From an uncultured Ignavibacteriota bacterium (GTDB taxonomy: Bacteria > Bacteroidota > Ignavibacteria > UBA10030 > UBA8401), in contig CAIVNT010000250.1 in assembly GCA_903907305.1 (NCBI GenBank), forward strand, positions 1 to 5,338: a DNA stretch of 5,338 bases, written 5' to 3'. Below are positions 1-5,338 of the stretch, piece after piece. A model generated the notes under the pieces. The model saw nothing but the letters and a program-made list of their open reading frames with translations. It was not told where the DNA came from and did no database searches. Each line of letters begins with the position of its first letter. Within the stretch, counting starts at the first letter, position 1. The position numbers and the translations under genes were made by a program.

Positions 1-1
1 C

Positions 2-64
2 GATTAAACAACAAATCGGGACGCACCGAAGGATGAACAATAATTGCGACACGCGCCGAAGCAT
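2..64. repeat. Imperfect tandem repeat, two units of about 31 bp
   Basis: Two consecutive units, about 2-34 and 32-64, align along their whole length with small gaps. Both start GAT, have an A-rich first half, and end in a G+C-rich block (GCACCGAAGGAT in the first, GCGCCGAAGCAT in the second). I count roughly 24 matches in 33 columns by eye. The array may continue left of the window. The first unit also carries a small inverted repeat, CGATT at 1-5 against AATCG at 14-18. No gene is visible here. The block resembles dispersed intergenic repeats, but I cannot name a family. Confidence 0.55.
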
Positions 65-84
65 TCTAAACTCTTATCCTGACA

Positions 85-110
85 GCATTGGCCCCTACGG
101 GGCTCTTATG
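85..110 (+). repeat. Hairpin unit, copy A (GCATTG, GCCCC-TAC-GGGGC, CTCTTAT)
   Basis: GCATTG (85-90) is followed by a perfect 5-bp stem, GCCCC (91-95) and GGGGC (99-103), with loop TAC, then CTCTTAT (103-109). Seven A residues follow. The T-run needed for a plus-strand terminator is absent. The same order of elements recurs at 196-228, and an inverted relative lies at 405-422. Confidence 0.55.
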
Positions 111-178
111 AAAAAAATCTAGAAGCTATCTCAAAAACAACTCTGTCACCCCCGCAACGTGGCCGTTGGCCGAATGTC

Positions 179-218
179 CCGCCTTTTGGGACTCCGCATT
201 GCGGGACTCCAAAAGCGG
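179..218. repeat. Two-tier hairpin inside the palindromic element
   Basis: The outer stem pairs CCGCCTTTTGG (179-189) with CCAAAAGCGG (209-218), with one bulged C. An inner stem pairs CCGC (194-197) with GCGG (201-204) around ATT. The spacer GACT stands on both sides of the inner stem (190-193 and 205-208). The symmetrical layout suggests a structured RNA or a cruciform-prone DNA repeat. It is not followed by a T-run on either strand, so it does not look like a terminator. Confidence 0.5.
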
Positions 219-228
219 AGCTCTTATC
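196..228 (+). repeat. Hairpin unit, copy B (GCATTG, CTCC-GGAG, CTCTTAT)
   Basis: This stretch repeats the order seen at 85-110: GCATTG (196-201), a short stem (CTCC 207-210 against GGAG 217-220), then GCTCTTAT (220-227). It overlaps the larger hairpin at 179-218, so the two folds compete. A further inverted pair follows directly: CGGGG (228-232) against CCCCG (235-239). Confidence 0.4.
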
Positions 229-290
229 GGGGGTCCCCGCCTGCCACACTAAATTTCACTAGGCGGGCAGGCAGTTTCATGGATTCCCGC

Positions 291-310
291 TCGAAGAGTC
301 GAGTCTTCGA
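291..310. repeat. Perfect 7-bp hairpin TCGAAGA / TCTTCGA
   Basis: TCGAAGA (291-297) pairs perfectly with TCTTCGA (304-310) around the hexamer GTCGAG. It follows GGATTCCCGC (281-290) inside the 144-350 element. No T-run follows on either strand. Confidence 0.5.
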
Positions 311-404
311 CCAAAATCATGCGGCCAACGGCCCCGTTGGGGGAATGACAATTGAATTAAAGATATATTTCATTTTTGAGATACGCTCTAATTTTTTTGC
401 TGAA

Positions 405-422
405 GTACCTCCGTAGGAGTAC
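405..422 (-). repeat. Hairpin unit, copy C, just downstream of the phosphatase gene
   Basis: On the minus strand, GTACTCC and GGAGGTAC pair around TAC with one bulged base. The core CTCC-TAC-GGAG is the same type as the hairpin at 91-103 and is followed, as there, by AAAAAAAT. It lies 30 bases past the phosphatase stop codon. It might slow or stop transcription or protect the mRNA 3' end. However, the minus strand has an A-run after it (398-391), not a T-run, so it is not an ordinary intrinsic terminator. Confidence 0.5.
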
Positions 423-451
423 ACTGTTTGTGCCTGTCTTGGATCAATGGT

Positions 452-1546
452 CTACAATTTTTGTACGATGATCAATGAGAGATCGTCGGATGGTGTGGAC
501 CTTCCGATGAACGCATCTGCCTGCTGCAGCACGGCGAAACCGATCTGTTCCGGTGAACCGGAGGTCTTTGCAAGAATATCGACGAATCGTTCTTTGCCGA
601 AGAATTCCCCGGCTTCGTTCTTCGCTTCAGTCAGACCGTCCGAGAAAAGAATGAACCGGTCGCCGCCGTTGAGCGTTGCAGTATGTTCCGTAAAGATCAT
701 TGTGCGCACCAAACCGAGCGCCGCATCACCTTTCTCTGTTTCCTCGACAGTGTTTCCGCGGACGATCAGCGCGGGGAAATGTCCTCCGTTGACGAAGCGG
801 ATCGTCCCGTTCACTTCTGAGCATTCGGCATAGAACAACGAAGAAAAAATGTGTGACGGACTGTCCCTGTGTACGATGGCATTGATCTTTCCGATGAGTT
901 CCGGAAGTGTTCTGATCTCGCCGGCAAGTGCACGGATGGTCGCCTGAAGTTTTGCGGTGATGAGCGCTGCGTGAAGTCCTTTACCCGCCACATCTGCCAT
1001 CACGATATTGAATCGTCCTTCTTCCAGCGTCATATGATCGATTAGATCGCCGCACACTTCGTTCGCTGAGCGGGTGTAGAGCCACAGTTTCCATCCGTTC
1101 ACATTCGGCACGCGTTTCGGCATGAGCGATTCCTGGATCTTTCGTCCTGCTTCCAGTTCGTCATGCGCGAGCAATTTGTCCTTCAGTTCAAGCAGGATCA
1201 CAACAATAAGGAGTCCGCCGCCGAAGAGTGCGTTGAAATCGATGGTGAAAAAATTCTCATCGCCGAATGAAGCCCTCACCCGGATGAGAAAGATAATTCC
1301 CGCAACGAACATCATCTGACGCATCGGAGTTAATTTCTGGAACATTGCGCGGAGGATCCAGCCGGATTGGAAGAGGGACCGTTTGATGTTCGTCATCCCT
1401 TTCAACCGTTCACGCTGTTCGTCCGTTAAATAAAAATCGGCAACCTCTTTGGATTCTTTGCGGAAGTTGTTGTACGCTCTCGTGTTCCGGAGATCGTTCT
1501 GGAAGGTGTTGAAGAATGTATGTTTCTTTTTTTGTTCTAAAGACAT
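452..1546 (-). CDS. Membrane-anchored SpoIIE/RsbU-type PP2C serine phosphatase
   Basis: This 364-residue protein is a metal-dependent PP2C-type protein phosphatase. In known systems such enzymes dephosphorylate a serine on a STAS-domain anti-sigma antagonist and so switch on a response. Residues 1-75 are charged and probably cytoplasmic. Two hydrophobic segments (about 78-91 and 106-121) anchor it, leaving no room for an external sensor domain. A linker helix follows with the family's typical AGRKIQESLMP (133-143). The catalytic domain (about 155-364) has EVCGDLID (D167, D170), MADVAGKGLHAAL (D185), NGGHFPAL (253-260), LFSDGLTEA (D303) and PSDDLS (D354, D355), so the metal-binding acids are kept. 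A cysteine (C165) stands where the family usually has glycine. The ATG start has only a weak TTGAG upstream. The gene is last in the row, 74 bases after the small lipoprotein gene. No STAS partner or kinase is in the window. Confidence 0.93.
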   Translation of the reverse strand: MSLEQKKKHTFFNTFQNDLRNTRAYNNFRKESKEVADFYLTDEQRERLKGMTNIKRSLFQSGWILRAMFQKLTPMRQMMFVAGIIFLIRVRASFGDENFFTIDFNALFGGGLLIVVILLELKDKLLAHDELEAGRKIQESLMPKRVPNVNGWKLWLYTRSANEVCGDLIDHMTLEEGRFNIVMADVAGKGLHAALITAKLQATIRALAGEIRTLPELIGKINAIVHRDSPSHIFSSLFYAECSEVNGTIRFVNGGHFPALIVRGNTVEETEKGDAALGLVRTMIFTEHTATLNGGDRFILFSDGLTEAKNEAGEFFGKERFVDILAKTSGSPEQIGFAVLQQADAFIGRSTPSDDLSLIIVQKL

Positions 1547-1620
1547 GACTCAAGATACGCGAAAAAGAGGAAAATGTTGAAAAAAAAATAGGGCGAGGCG
1601 GATCTTGTTCTGGAAAATAG

Positions 1621-2175
1621 TTATTCGTGTGGTTTTGGTTTCAGCGGTGTTTGTCCGAAGTTTTCAGGGATCCCCTGAGGAAAGCGTGCATACAATTTGA
1701 ATGAGTCCCACCAGGCGAAGTCCGGTTCAGCTTGATAATAATTTCCCTTATTTGACGCCTGAACGGTAAGGATCGTGCCGGAAATGATCCAGATGGGCGC
1801 AGTGATAAGGAGGTAGAATCCGTTCGAGATGGTCGAGACAGTGCCTAAAAAAGTTGTTAGCGCTGCTTTGCCGCCGTTATTTTCATGAATGAACAAAGTA
1901 GCATTCCGCACGTCTTTCATCGGGATCATCTTCAGGTACCCTTTTTCTGTCAACAGAAAAACGGCGGAGTCGCGGAGTCCGATGAATTCTCCCAGCGCCA
2001 TGCTGTATCCTTTGAATTCCCGTTTCTCGACCTTAAGCCATCCTCCATACACATCGGTTGGAACCGATTCGACAGGGGGTAACCATCCTGACGGTGCGCT
2101 GGAACTGACGCATCCGGTGAGTCCGCAAAGAAGCAAAAAGAGGAATATTGGACCGTTATTGTTTCGGACGAACAT
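1621..2175 (-). CDS. Predicted lipoprotein of unknown function, 184 residues, with internal hydrophobic segment
   Basis: I do not recognise the family by name. The start at 2175 is chosen because it gives a clean lipoprotein signal: basic R4, hydrophobic core (about 9-20), and lipobox LTGC with C22 as the lipidated residue. It also has GGAG 8 bases upstream. A longer reading would add 34 polar residues and hide the signal inside the preceding gene. After the signal come a Pro/Ser-rich linker (23-40), a probably beta-rich part (43-97) with the pattern GEFIGLRDSAVFLLT (62-76), a Gly/Ala/Thr-rich hydrophobic stretch (104-139) that could span or enter a membrane, and a polar tail ending PLKPKPHE. 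The gene overlaps the upstream lipoprotein gene by 20 bases, which suggests coupled translation and a shared envelope role. That the 104-139 segment is a membrane helix is an inference. Confidence 0.8.
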   Translation of the reverse strand: MFVRNNNGPIFLFLLLCGLTGCVSSSAPSGWLPPVESVPTDVYGGWLKVEKREFKGYSMALGEFIGLRDSAVFLLTEKGYLKMIPMKDVRNATLFIHENNGGKAALTTFLGTVSTISNGFYLLITAPIWIISGTILTVQASNKGNYYQAEPDFAWWDSFKLYARFPQGIPENFGQTPLKPKPHE

Positions 2176-3919
2176 ATTTACTGCTCCAGAAGATCTGTTC
2201 CATACTTTGTTCTGCTTGTTTGAACCGAGGTGCTTCGGTCCGCAGGAATTGTTTTGGTGAACTGACCAGCTGCGCAATGCGCGCCAAGTTCTCGTCTTTC
2301 ATCCACACGTCACGCATCCACTCTATATAATATCCGCGGCTTTTCAGGAAGAGATCGCGCTCGGAAAAATCTTCAGGGAGCAGATATTCTATTGTATATT
2401 CATCCCCCGGATATGTGTTGAGCAGCTGCAAAGGATCCGTCAGCTGTGTGAACGCCGTTGAATCCGGTTTTCCGTCACGATAAACCGCTCGGGGTCCGAT
2501 CTGAACGGCATCGTTCACTGGTACGATCTCCGCCATCGCTGTCTGGTCTATCCTCCACATTCCCTTGGTCATCCGAAGCCGGATCTTGGTCGCAGGAGCA
2601 CCTTCAAGCAGCGGAACGATCGTCATATTCCGCGCTATCGGTCCGGTCTCTTTGACTACTTGTACCGTTCTCCATCCGCCGTTTTGTTCGGGTATTTGTA
2701 CTTCGATACCTCCAAGGAGTTCACTTGGACCTTGCCAGTGTTCGAGAAACTCTTCGGGTTTGGATTGGATCTTTGCCAGCAGCGTTCCTGCGGAGGTTCC
2801 CATATACGCCAGCGTCTGATAGAACAGGTACGTGGAAAGAAGCGTGTGACGGAATCCGAGGATCAGTCCTGCATGCGCGAACGATGCGGAAGGAAATGTC
2901 AGCTCGATCGTTTCTTTCCCGGCCAGGTCGAACGAATCCGCTGCGCTGAACCGTTCGCGGCTATCGAACGAGCGGAGAAGTTCGGTGCAGTCACCTTCGC
3001 TTCCGAGAGCGGACGAGAGCGGAACAACGGAACGGGCTTCGTAGAACTGTTCATCCTGAGAGATGTAGACTGTTCCGCCATGTTTTCTTCGTACCGCAAT
3101 GATGTCTGCGCTTCGGATGCTGTGCGTCTCCAGCGCTTCATTCGTCATACGCAACGGCAGCACTCTGTTCTTCGGATGTACCGAAACGAGTGCATCAATA
3201 TCCGTTGCCTCAAGTACGGGCAGAATGCTTGCGGAGAAGCCTTCCGCCACCAATGCTTCGCCGCTGTCGGTCTGTGCATAGAACGTAGGACACGAACCGA
3301 AGCACGCTTTCGGATTAGTGAGACAGATCGCTGCGATCACGACATTGCCGGTGATCAACACAGTAAAGGCGCTTTGTATGGAAGAGCGTTCAACGGTATT
3401 CTTTTCGATCAGCGCAACGTCAGTCGATGGGAGCGAATAGAAACTTTTGGAAACAAGGTCACGGTCGGCATTCCACTGTGCCCCGGAACCGGAAATGACT
3501 TTCGAGGCGTGATCAAAACTCCATGTATCGAGTACAGTCACCGATCCGTCTTTTCCATGCACTTTAATCGGCACTCTTCCCGTAGTGGTCCCTTCCGTTG
3601 CCGAGATATTGGATTCGCTCACACTCACATCTGATTCATTCACGGAAACCGAATTGAGGTAAAACACAACTCCAACCCGGTCGATCTGAGATCCGGTTCC
3701 ATAAATGCGGTGCCGTACTGTGTCGACCGACCATGTGTTTAGAACAAAGGTATAACCGTTGTTCATGAACAGGGTCAGTTTCTTTGCATTGCCGCCCGTA
3801 AGGACGAATTGTCCCGGGGTGGAAACTGAGCGTTCCACCGTATTGAAATTACAGCTGAGCGACAGCAGCAGCGGAAGAATAAAAGCGAACGACGGAATGA
3901 CACGCTCGTGATGACCCAT
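2156..3919 (-). CDS. Predicted large lipoprotein of unknown function with a 70-residue internal duplication
   Basis: I cannot name this 587-residue protein. The ATG at 3919 gives a signal sequence: MGHHER, a hydrophobic core (8-19) and C23. The lipobox LSLSC is imperfect, with serine at -3, so plain secretion is possible. A TTG 33 bases upstream is an alternative start but would bury the signal. Two copies of a beta-type motif follow: VLNTWSVD with IYGTGSQ (59-78) and VLDTWSFD with ISGSGAQ (129-148). Tryptophans W63 and W133 are exactly 70 apart, and a Ser/Asn/Thr-rich linker (90-113) lies between. Next comes a hydrophobic stretch (184-200) running into C199, C206 and C210 with FGSCPTFY (207-214). 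The rest (215-587) is a mixed domain with no catalytic motif I can see. The gene overlaps the next lipoprotein gene by 20 bases. It starts after a 190-base gap that holds a candidate promoter. Confidence 0.8.
   Translation of the reverse strand: MGHHERVIPSFAFILPLLLSLSCNFNTVERSVSTPGQFVLTGGNAKKLTLFMNNGYTFVLNTWSVDTVRHRIYGTGSQIDRVGVVFYLNSVSVNESDVSVSESNISATEGTTTGRVPIKVHGKDGSVTVLDTWSFDHASKVISGSGAQWNADRDLVSKSFYSLPSTDVALIEKNTVERSSIQSAFTVLITGNVVIAAICLTNPKACFGSCPTFYAQTDSGEALVAEGFSASILPVLEATDIDALVSVHPKNRVLPLRMTNEALETHSIRSADIIAVRRKHGGTVYISQDEQFYEARSVVPLSSALGSEGDCTELLRSFDSRERFSAADSFDLAGKETIELTFPSASFAHAGLILGFRHTLLSTYLFYQTLAYMGTSAGTLLAKIQSKPEEFLEHWQGPSELLGGIEVQIPEQNGGWRTVQVVKETGPIARNMTIVPLLEGAPATKIRLRMTKGMWRIDQTAMAEIVPVNDAVQIGPRAVYRDGKPDSTAFTQLTDPLQLLNTYPGDEYTIEYLLPEDFSERDLFLKSRGYYIEWMRDVWMKDENLARIAQLVSSPKQFLRTEAPRFKQAEQSMEQIFWSSKYVRPKQ
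2184..2187 (-). promoter_or_regulatory. Ribosome binding site GGAG that fixes the small lipoprotein start
   Basis: On the minus strand GGAG ends 8 bases before the ATG at 2175. It lies within the last codons of the upstream lipoprotein gene, so ribosomes finishing that gene could restart here. It is the clearest Shine-Dalgarno match at any start in the window and supports the shorter start. Confidence 0.6.
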
Positions 3920-3972
3920 AGAAAATATTGCTGATGGAATGAATGGAAACAACGCTGCCCGGTTAATTTCGG

Positions 3973-4003
3973 GAAACGTACTGATTCATTTGGTGAAGGG
4001 CAA
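3973..4003 (-). promoter_or_regulatory. Candidate Bacteroidota-type promoter upstream of the large lipoprotein gene
   Basis: On the minus strand TTG (4003-4001) is followed after exactly 20 bases by TACGTTTC (3980-3973). This fits the known Bacteroidota housekeeping pattern, TTG at -33 and TAnnTTTG at -7, except for the last base. Transcription would start near 3966, giving a leader of about 47 bases before the ATG at 3919. If real, it would drive both lipoprotein genes and perhaps the phosphatase gene. A short motif like this can occur by chance. Confidence 0.35.
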
Positions 4004-4059
4004 TCACGAAAATGATCCGAAGAAGGACGAAGAGGATAAGTGGGTCCGTTTTAAAGGAT

Positions 4060-4094
4060 TACGGAATGAAAACAAGAAAAGGAACAACCTCCTT
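4060..4094 (-). terminator. Weak possible intrinsic terminator after the TPR gene
   Basis: On the minus strand AAGGA (4094-4090) and TCCTT (4083-4079) form a 5-bp stem with a 6-base loop, about 16 bases after the TPR stop codon. A T-rich but interrupted stretch (TTCTTGTTTTC) follows. The stem is short and low in G+C, so this is a marginal call. It would separate the TPR gene from the genes that follow. Confidence 0.22.
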
Positions 4095-4109
4095 CGATAT
4101 GTTCAGGAC

Positions 4110-5338
4110 TTATTTTGATCGTTTTTGGGTCCGCAAATATTCCACCATTTTCTGTGCGGTATAGCGTTCCCCTTTCTTCTCAGGATCGTTCGCCGTCTTA
4201 CGGAGGAATGTTTCGAACATCCGGATAGCTGCTTGGTTGTCCGGGATCTGCATGTAGCATGTCCCTAAGAAATAATACGGATCGATCATTTCCGGATTCA
4301 TCTCCAGCGCCCGCTGATAGGCATCGATCGCTTTTCTCCATAATAATTTCTCCATGCAGAATGCGGCGAGATCGCTGTACGCGTACGCGGTCACCTCGGG
4401 ATGAAGCACACGAATGACATTATTATATGATTGGATCACCATGTCCGTCACGTTCAGTTTTTTATAGACCAGAGCGATGTTTCTGTAGTATTGCGGATTC
4501 TCATCGTCGTTCAGTATGGCGCGCTGATAATACATGGCGGATGAATCATACTGTTCACCCGTGAAATATGCATACGCCAGTTGTGCATGATACATTCCGT
4601 TTGTGGAATCCATCGTGATCGCCTGCTTGAAGAATGATTTCGCGCTTTGCAGATCGCCGAGACGTCGGTAACATTCACCAATCTGGAATTTCAGATCCTT
4701 ATTGTCGCTGCGGACGGAGTCCGCCCGAAGATAATTCTCGAGCGCTTCGGCATAATTCTTTCTTCCGTTGCAATAGTTGGAGTAAGAGATCAGTGACGGC
4801 AGGTATCGGGGATTGACCGCGAGAGACCGGCGAAGGTACTGCGCGGCGGAATCCAAAAGGTTTTCGCGTTTCAATGCTTCGGATACATAATAAAGACTGA
4901 CGAAGTCGTTTGGATTGCGTTCGATGAGCTGAGTGAAGATAGCGAGTTCCTTCTCCACCTGTTTCTTCTGAGCTGCGTACGTGAGTCCCAATTGAAAGCG
5001 CGCGGGAATATATGTACTGTCCAGCGCGATGCAGACCGTCAGTTGTTCCACTGCATCCTGATACAATCCTGACTGGGAGAGCATACGTGCATACTGATAA
5101 CGGTATTGCAGTTTTGAAGAATCACGTGCAACGGAACGCTTCAGACAGTCCAACGCGCGCTGCGTTTCGCTGAGTGCAGCGTAACTCATGCCGAGCGCGA
5201 AGAGATATTTCGGCGAGAGGGAATCGAGGCTCATCTGTCTGGAGATCTCCATGAGCTTCCAGTAATTTCCTTCGCTGTAAAGAGCGGAAGCGAGACTGTC
5301 GGTCCGGGAAACAGGCCGCACGTCCTGCGGATGGAGAA
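4110..5338 (-). CDS. TPR-repeat protein, 5' end cut by the window edge
   Basis: This is a tetratricopeptide-repeat protein, a helical scaffold for protein-protein contacts. The reading frame stays open to the right edge. A GTG at 5321 could serve as start, but the codons before it read L-H-P-Q-D with no stop, like the end of a signal peptide and first mature residues. The true start is therefore probably beyond 5338. Numbered from the GTG, 403 residues are present. TPR-like pairs of helices cover nearly all of them, about ten to eleven units of 34 residues. The clearest are 38-71, 72-105, 208-241, 242-275, 312-345 and 346-379, with typical A-x-x-x-Y/F-x-x-A-I/L patterns and trailing Asp/Asn-Pro or Asp-Ser. 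The tail is basic, ending QKRSK. No enzymatic domain is visible. A periplasmic or envelope location is inferred from the presumed signal peptide. It lies on the same strand as the lipoprotein genes, 190 bases upstream of them. Confidence 0.88.
   Translation of the reverse strand, partial: LHPQDVRPVSRTDSLASALYSEGNYWKLMEISRQMSLDSLSPKYLFALGMSYAALSETQRALDCLKRSVARDSSKLQYRYQYARMLSQSGLYQDAVEQLTVCIALDSTYIPARFQLGLTYAAQKKQVEKELAIFTQLIERNPNDFVSLYYVSEALKRENLLDSAAQYLRRSLAVNPRYLPSLISYSNYCNGRKNYAEALENYLRADSVRSDNKDLKFQIGECYRRLGDLQSAKSFFKQAITMDSTNGMYHAQLAYAYFTGEQYDSSAMYYQRAILNDDENPQYYRNIALVYKKLNVTDMVIQSYNNVIRVLHPEVTAYAYSDLAAFCMEKLLWRKAIDAYQRALEMNPEMIDPYYFLGTCYMQIPDNQAAIRMFETFLRKTANDPEKKGERYTAQKMVEYLRTQKRSK

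Larger units (their letters stand above)
144..350. mobile_element. MITE-like element bounded by 29-bp terminal inverted repeats
   Basis: The ends 144-172 and 322-350 are inverted repeats. They start TGTCA and end GGCCGTTGGCCG when each is read inward, and match at 25 of 29 positions, with differences at positions 6, 7, 11 and 17. The element is 207 bp, has no coding capacity, and consists of nested hairpins. The right end is self-complementary (CCAACGG 325-331 against CCGTTGG 334-340), and the left end more weakly (CAACG 155-159 against CGTTG 164-168). The flanks AACTC and ATTGA show no target-site duplication. The outer TGTCAYYCCC pattern and the internal GGATTCCCGC resemble palindromic intergenic repeats widespread in bacteria; that comparison is from memory. 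Mobility is an inference, and a static REP/BIME-like repeat is equally possible. Confidence 0.5.
76..444. repeat. Large imperfect inverted repeat (foldback region) in a gene-free stretch
   Basis: The left arm (76-172, plus strand) and right arm (444-322, minus strand) carry the same blocks in the same order: ATCC-(A)-GACAG-CA, then a CYCC-TAC-GGRG hairpin, then AAAAAAAT (111-118 against 398-391), then the identical 11-mer TATCTCAAAAA (127-137 against 383-373), then the 29-bp terminal repeats at 144-172 and 350-322. The right arm has about 16 extra bases between the 11-mer and the terminal repeat. The centre, 173-321, does not match across the axis but contains its own hairpins. The right end stops about 8 bases from the stop codon of the phosphatase gene. 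It could be two copies of a dispersed repeat in inverted orientation, a MITE-like foldback element, or a BIME-like cluster. No transposase is present. Confidence 0.7.

Noticed and set aside
2..64. CRISPR array
   Set aside because: There are only two diverged units with no constant repeat and unique spacer pattern, and no cas gene is present.
159..416. Plus-strand open frame of 85 codons in the left region
   Set aside because: It lies across the inverted repeats and hairpins, its translation is low-complexity and lacks any domain, and both ends fall in repeat sequence.
405..422. Intrinsic terminator for the phosphatase gene
   Set aside because: The hairpin has a bulge and is followed by an A-run, not a T-run, on the transcribed strand. 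It fits better as a copy of the dispersed hairpin repeat.
447..833. Plus-strand open frame of 128 codons
   Set aside because: It is antisense to the conserved catalytic domain of the PP2C phosphatase, whose motifs are plainly on the minus strand.
1547..1620. Terminator between the small lipoprotein and the phosphatase genes, suggested by a 9-T run on the minus strand
   Set aside because: The bases before the T-run (CCGCCTCGCCC on the minus strand) have no complementary partner nearby, so no stem forms. Read-through from the lipoprotein genes remains possible.
2176..2277. Longer start for the small lipoprotein, adding 34 residues
   Set aside because: The extension is polar, lies inside the upstream gene and would bury a clean lipobox. 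The start at 2175 has GGAG at 8 bases.
2660..3634. Plus-strand open frame of 324 codons
   Set aside because: It lies wholly opposite the large lipoprotein gene, is rich in Cys and Arg as expected from an antisense shadow, and has no recognisable domain. The minus-strand frame has a signal sequence and internal repeats.
3920..3952. TTG start for the large lipoprotein, adding 11 residues
   Set aside because: It would put the basic MGHHER stretch inside the protein behind a hydrophobic start. The ATG at 3919 gives an ordinary signal sequence. Neither start has a good ribosome binding site, so this is not settled beyond doubt.

Overview
The window looks like a stretch of a bacterial chromosome from the Bacteroidota/Ignavibacteriota side of the tree. 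This is an inference from four things: two adjacent lipoprotein-type genes of unrecognised families, a SpoIIE-type phosphatase with a short two-helix membrane anchor, a candidate promoter of the Bacteroidota kind (TTG, 20 bases, TAnnTTT-like), and many short G+C-rich hairpin repeats between genes. No rRNA, tRNA, CRISPR array, transposase or phage gene is visible.

Layout, left to right. Positions 1-451 hold no credible gene. They hold a tandem repeat of about 31 bp at the left edge (2-64), then a large imperfect inverted repeat (76-444). Inside that lies a sharper element, 144-350, bounded by 29-bp terminal inverted repeats (25/29 identical) and filled with smaller hairpins. The right arm ends only a few bases past the stop codon of the first gene.

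All four genes are on the minus strand, so transcription reads right to left. They are a TPR-repeat protein (4110 to beyond 5338, 5' end cut by the window edge), a 587-residue predicted lipoprotein with a 70-residue internal duplication (2156-3919), a 184-residue predicted lipoprotein (1621-2175) whose start lies inside the previous gene, and a membrane-anchored SpoIIE/RsbU-type PP2C phosphatase (452-1546). A 190-base gap with a candidate promoter and a weak possible terminator separates the TPR gene from the rest. The two lipoprotein genes overlap by 20 bases and are very likely co-translated. The phosphatase follows after 74 bases and may be in the same transcript.

How they work together is mostly unknown. 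The two lipoproteins are plausible envelope partners because of their overlap. The phosphatase would be expected to act on a phosphorylated STAS-type partner, but no STAS or kinase gene is in the window. I see no convincing new multi-gene system. The most unusual items are the nested palindromic region at 1-451 and the duplicated, cysteine-bearing lipoprotein.
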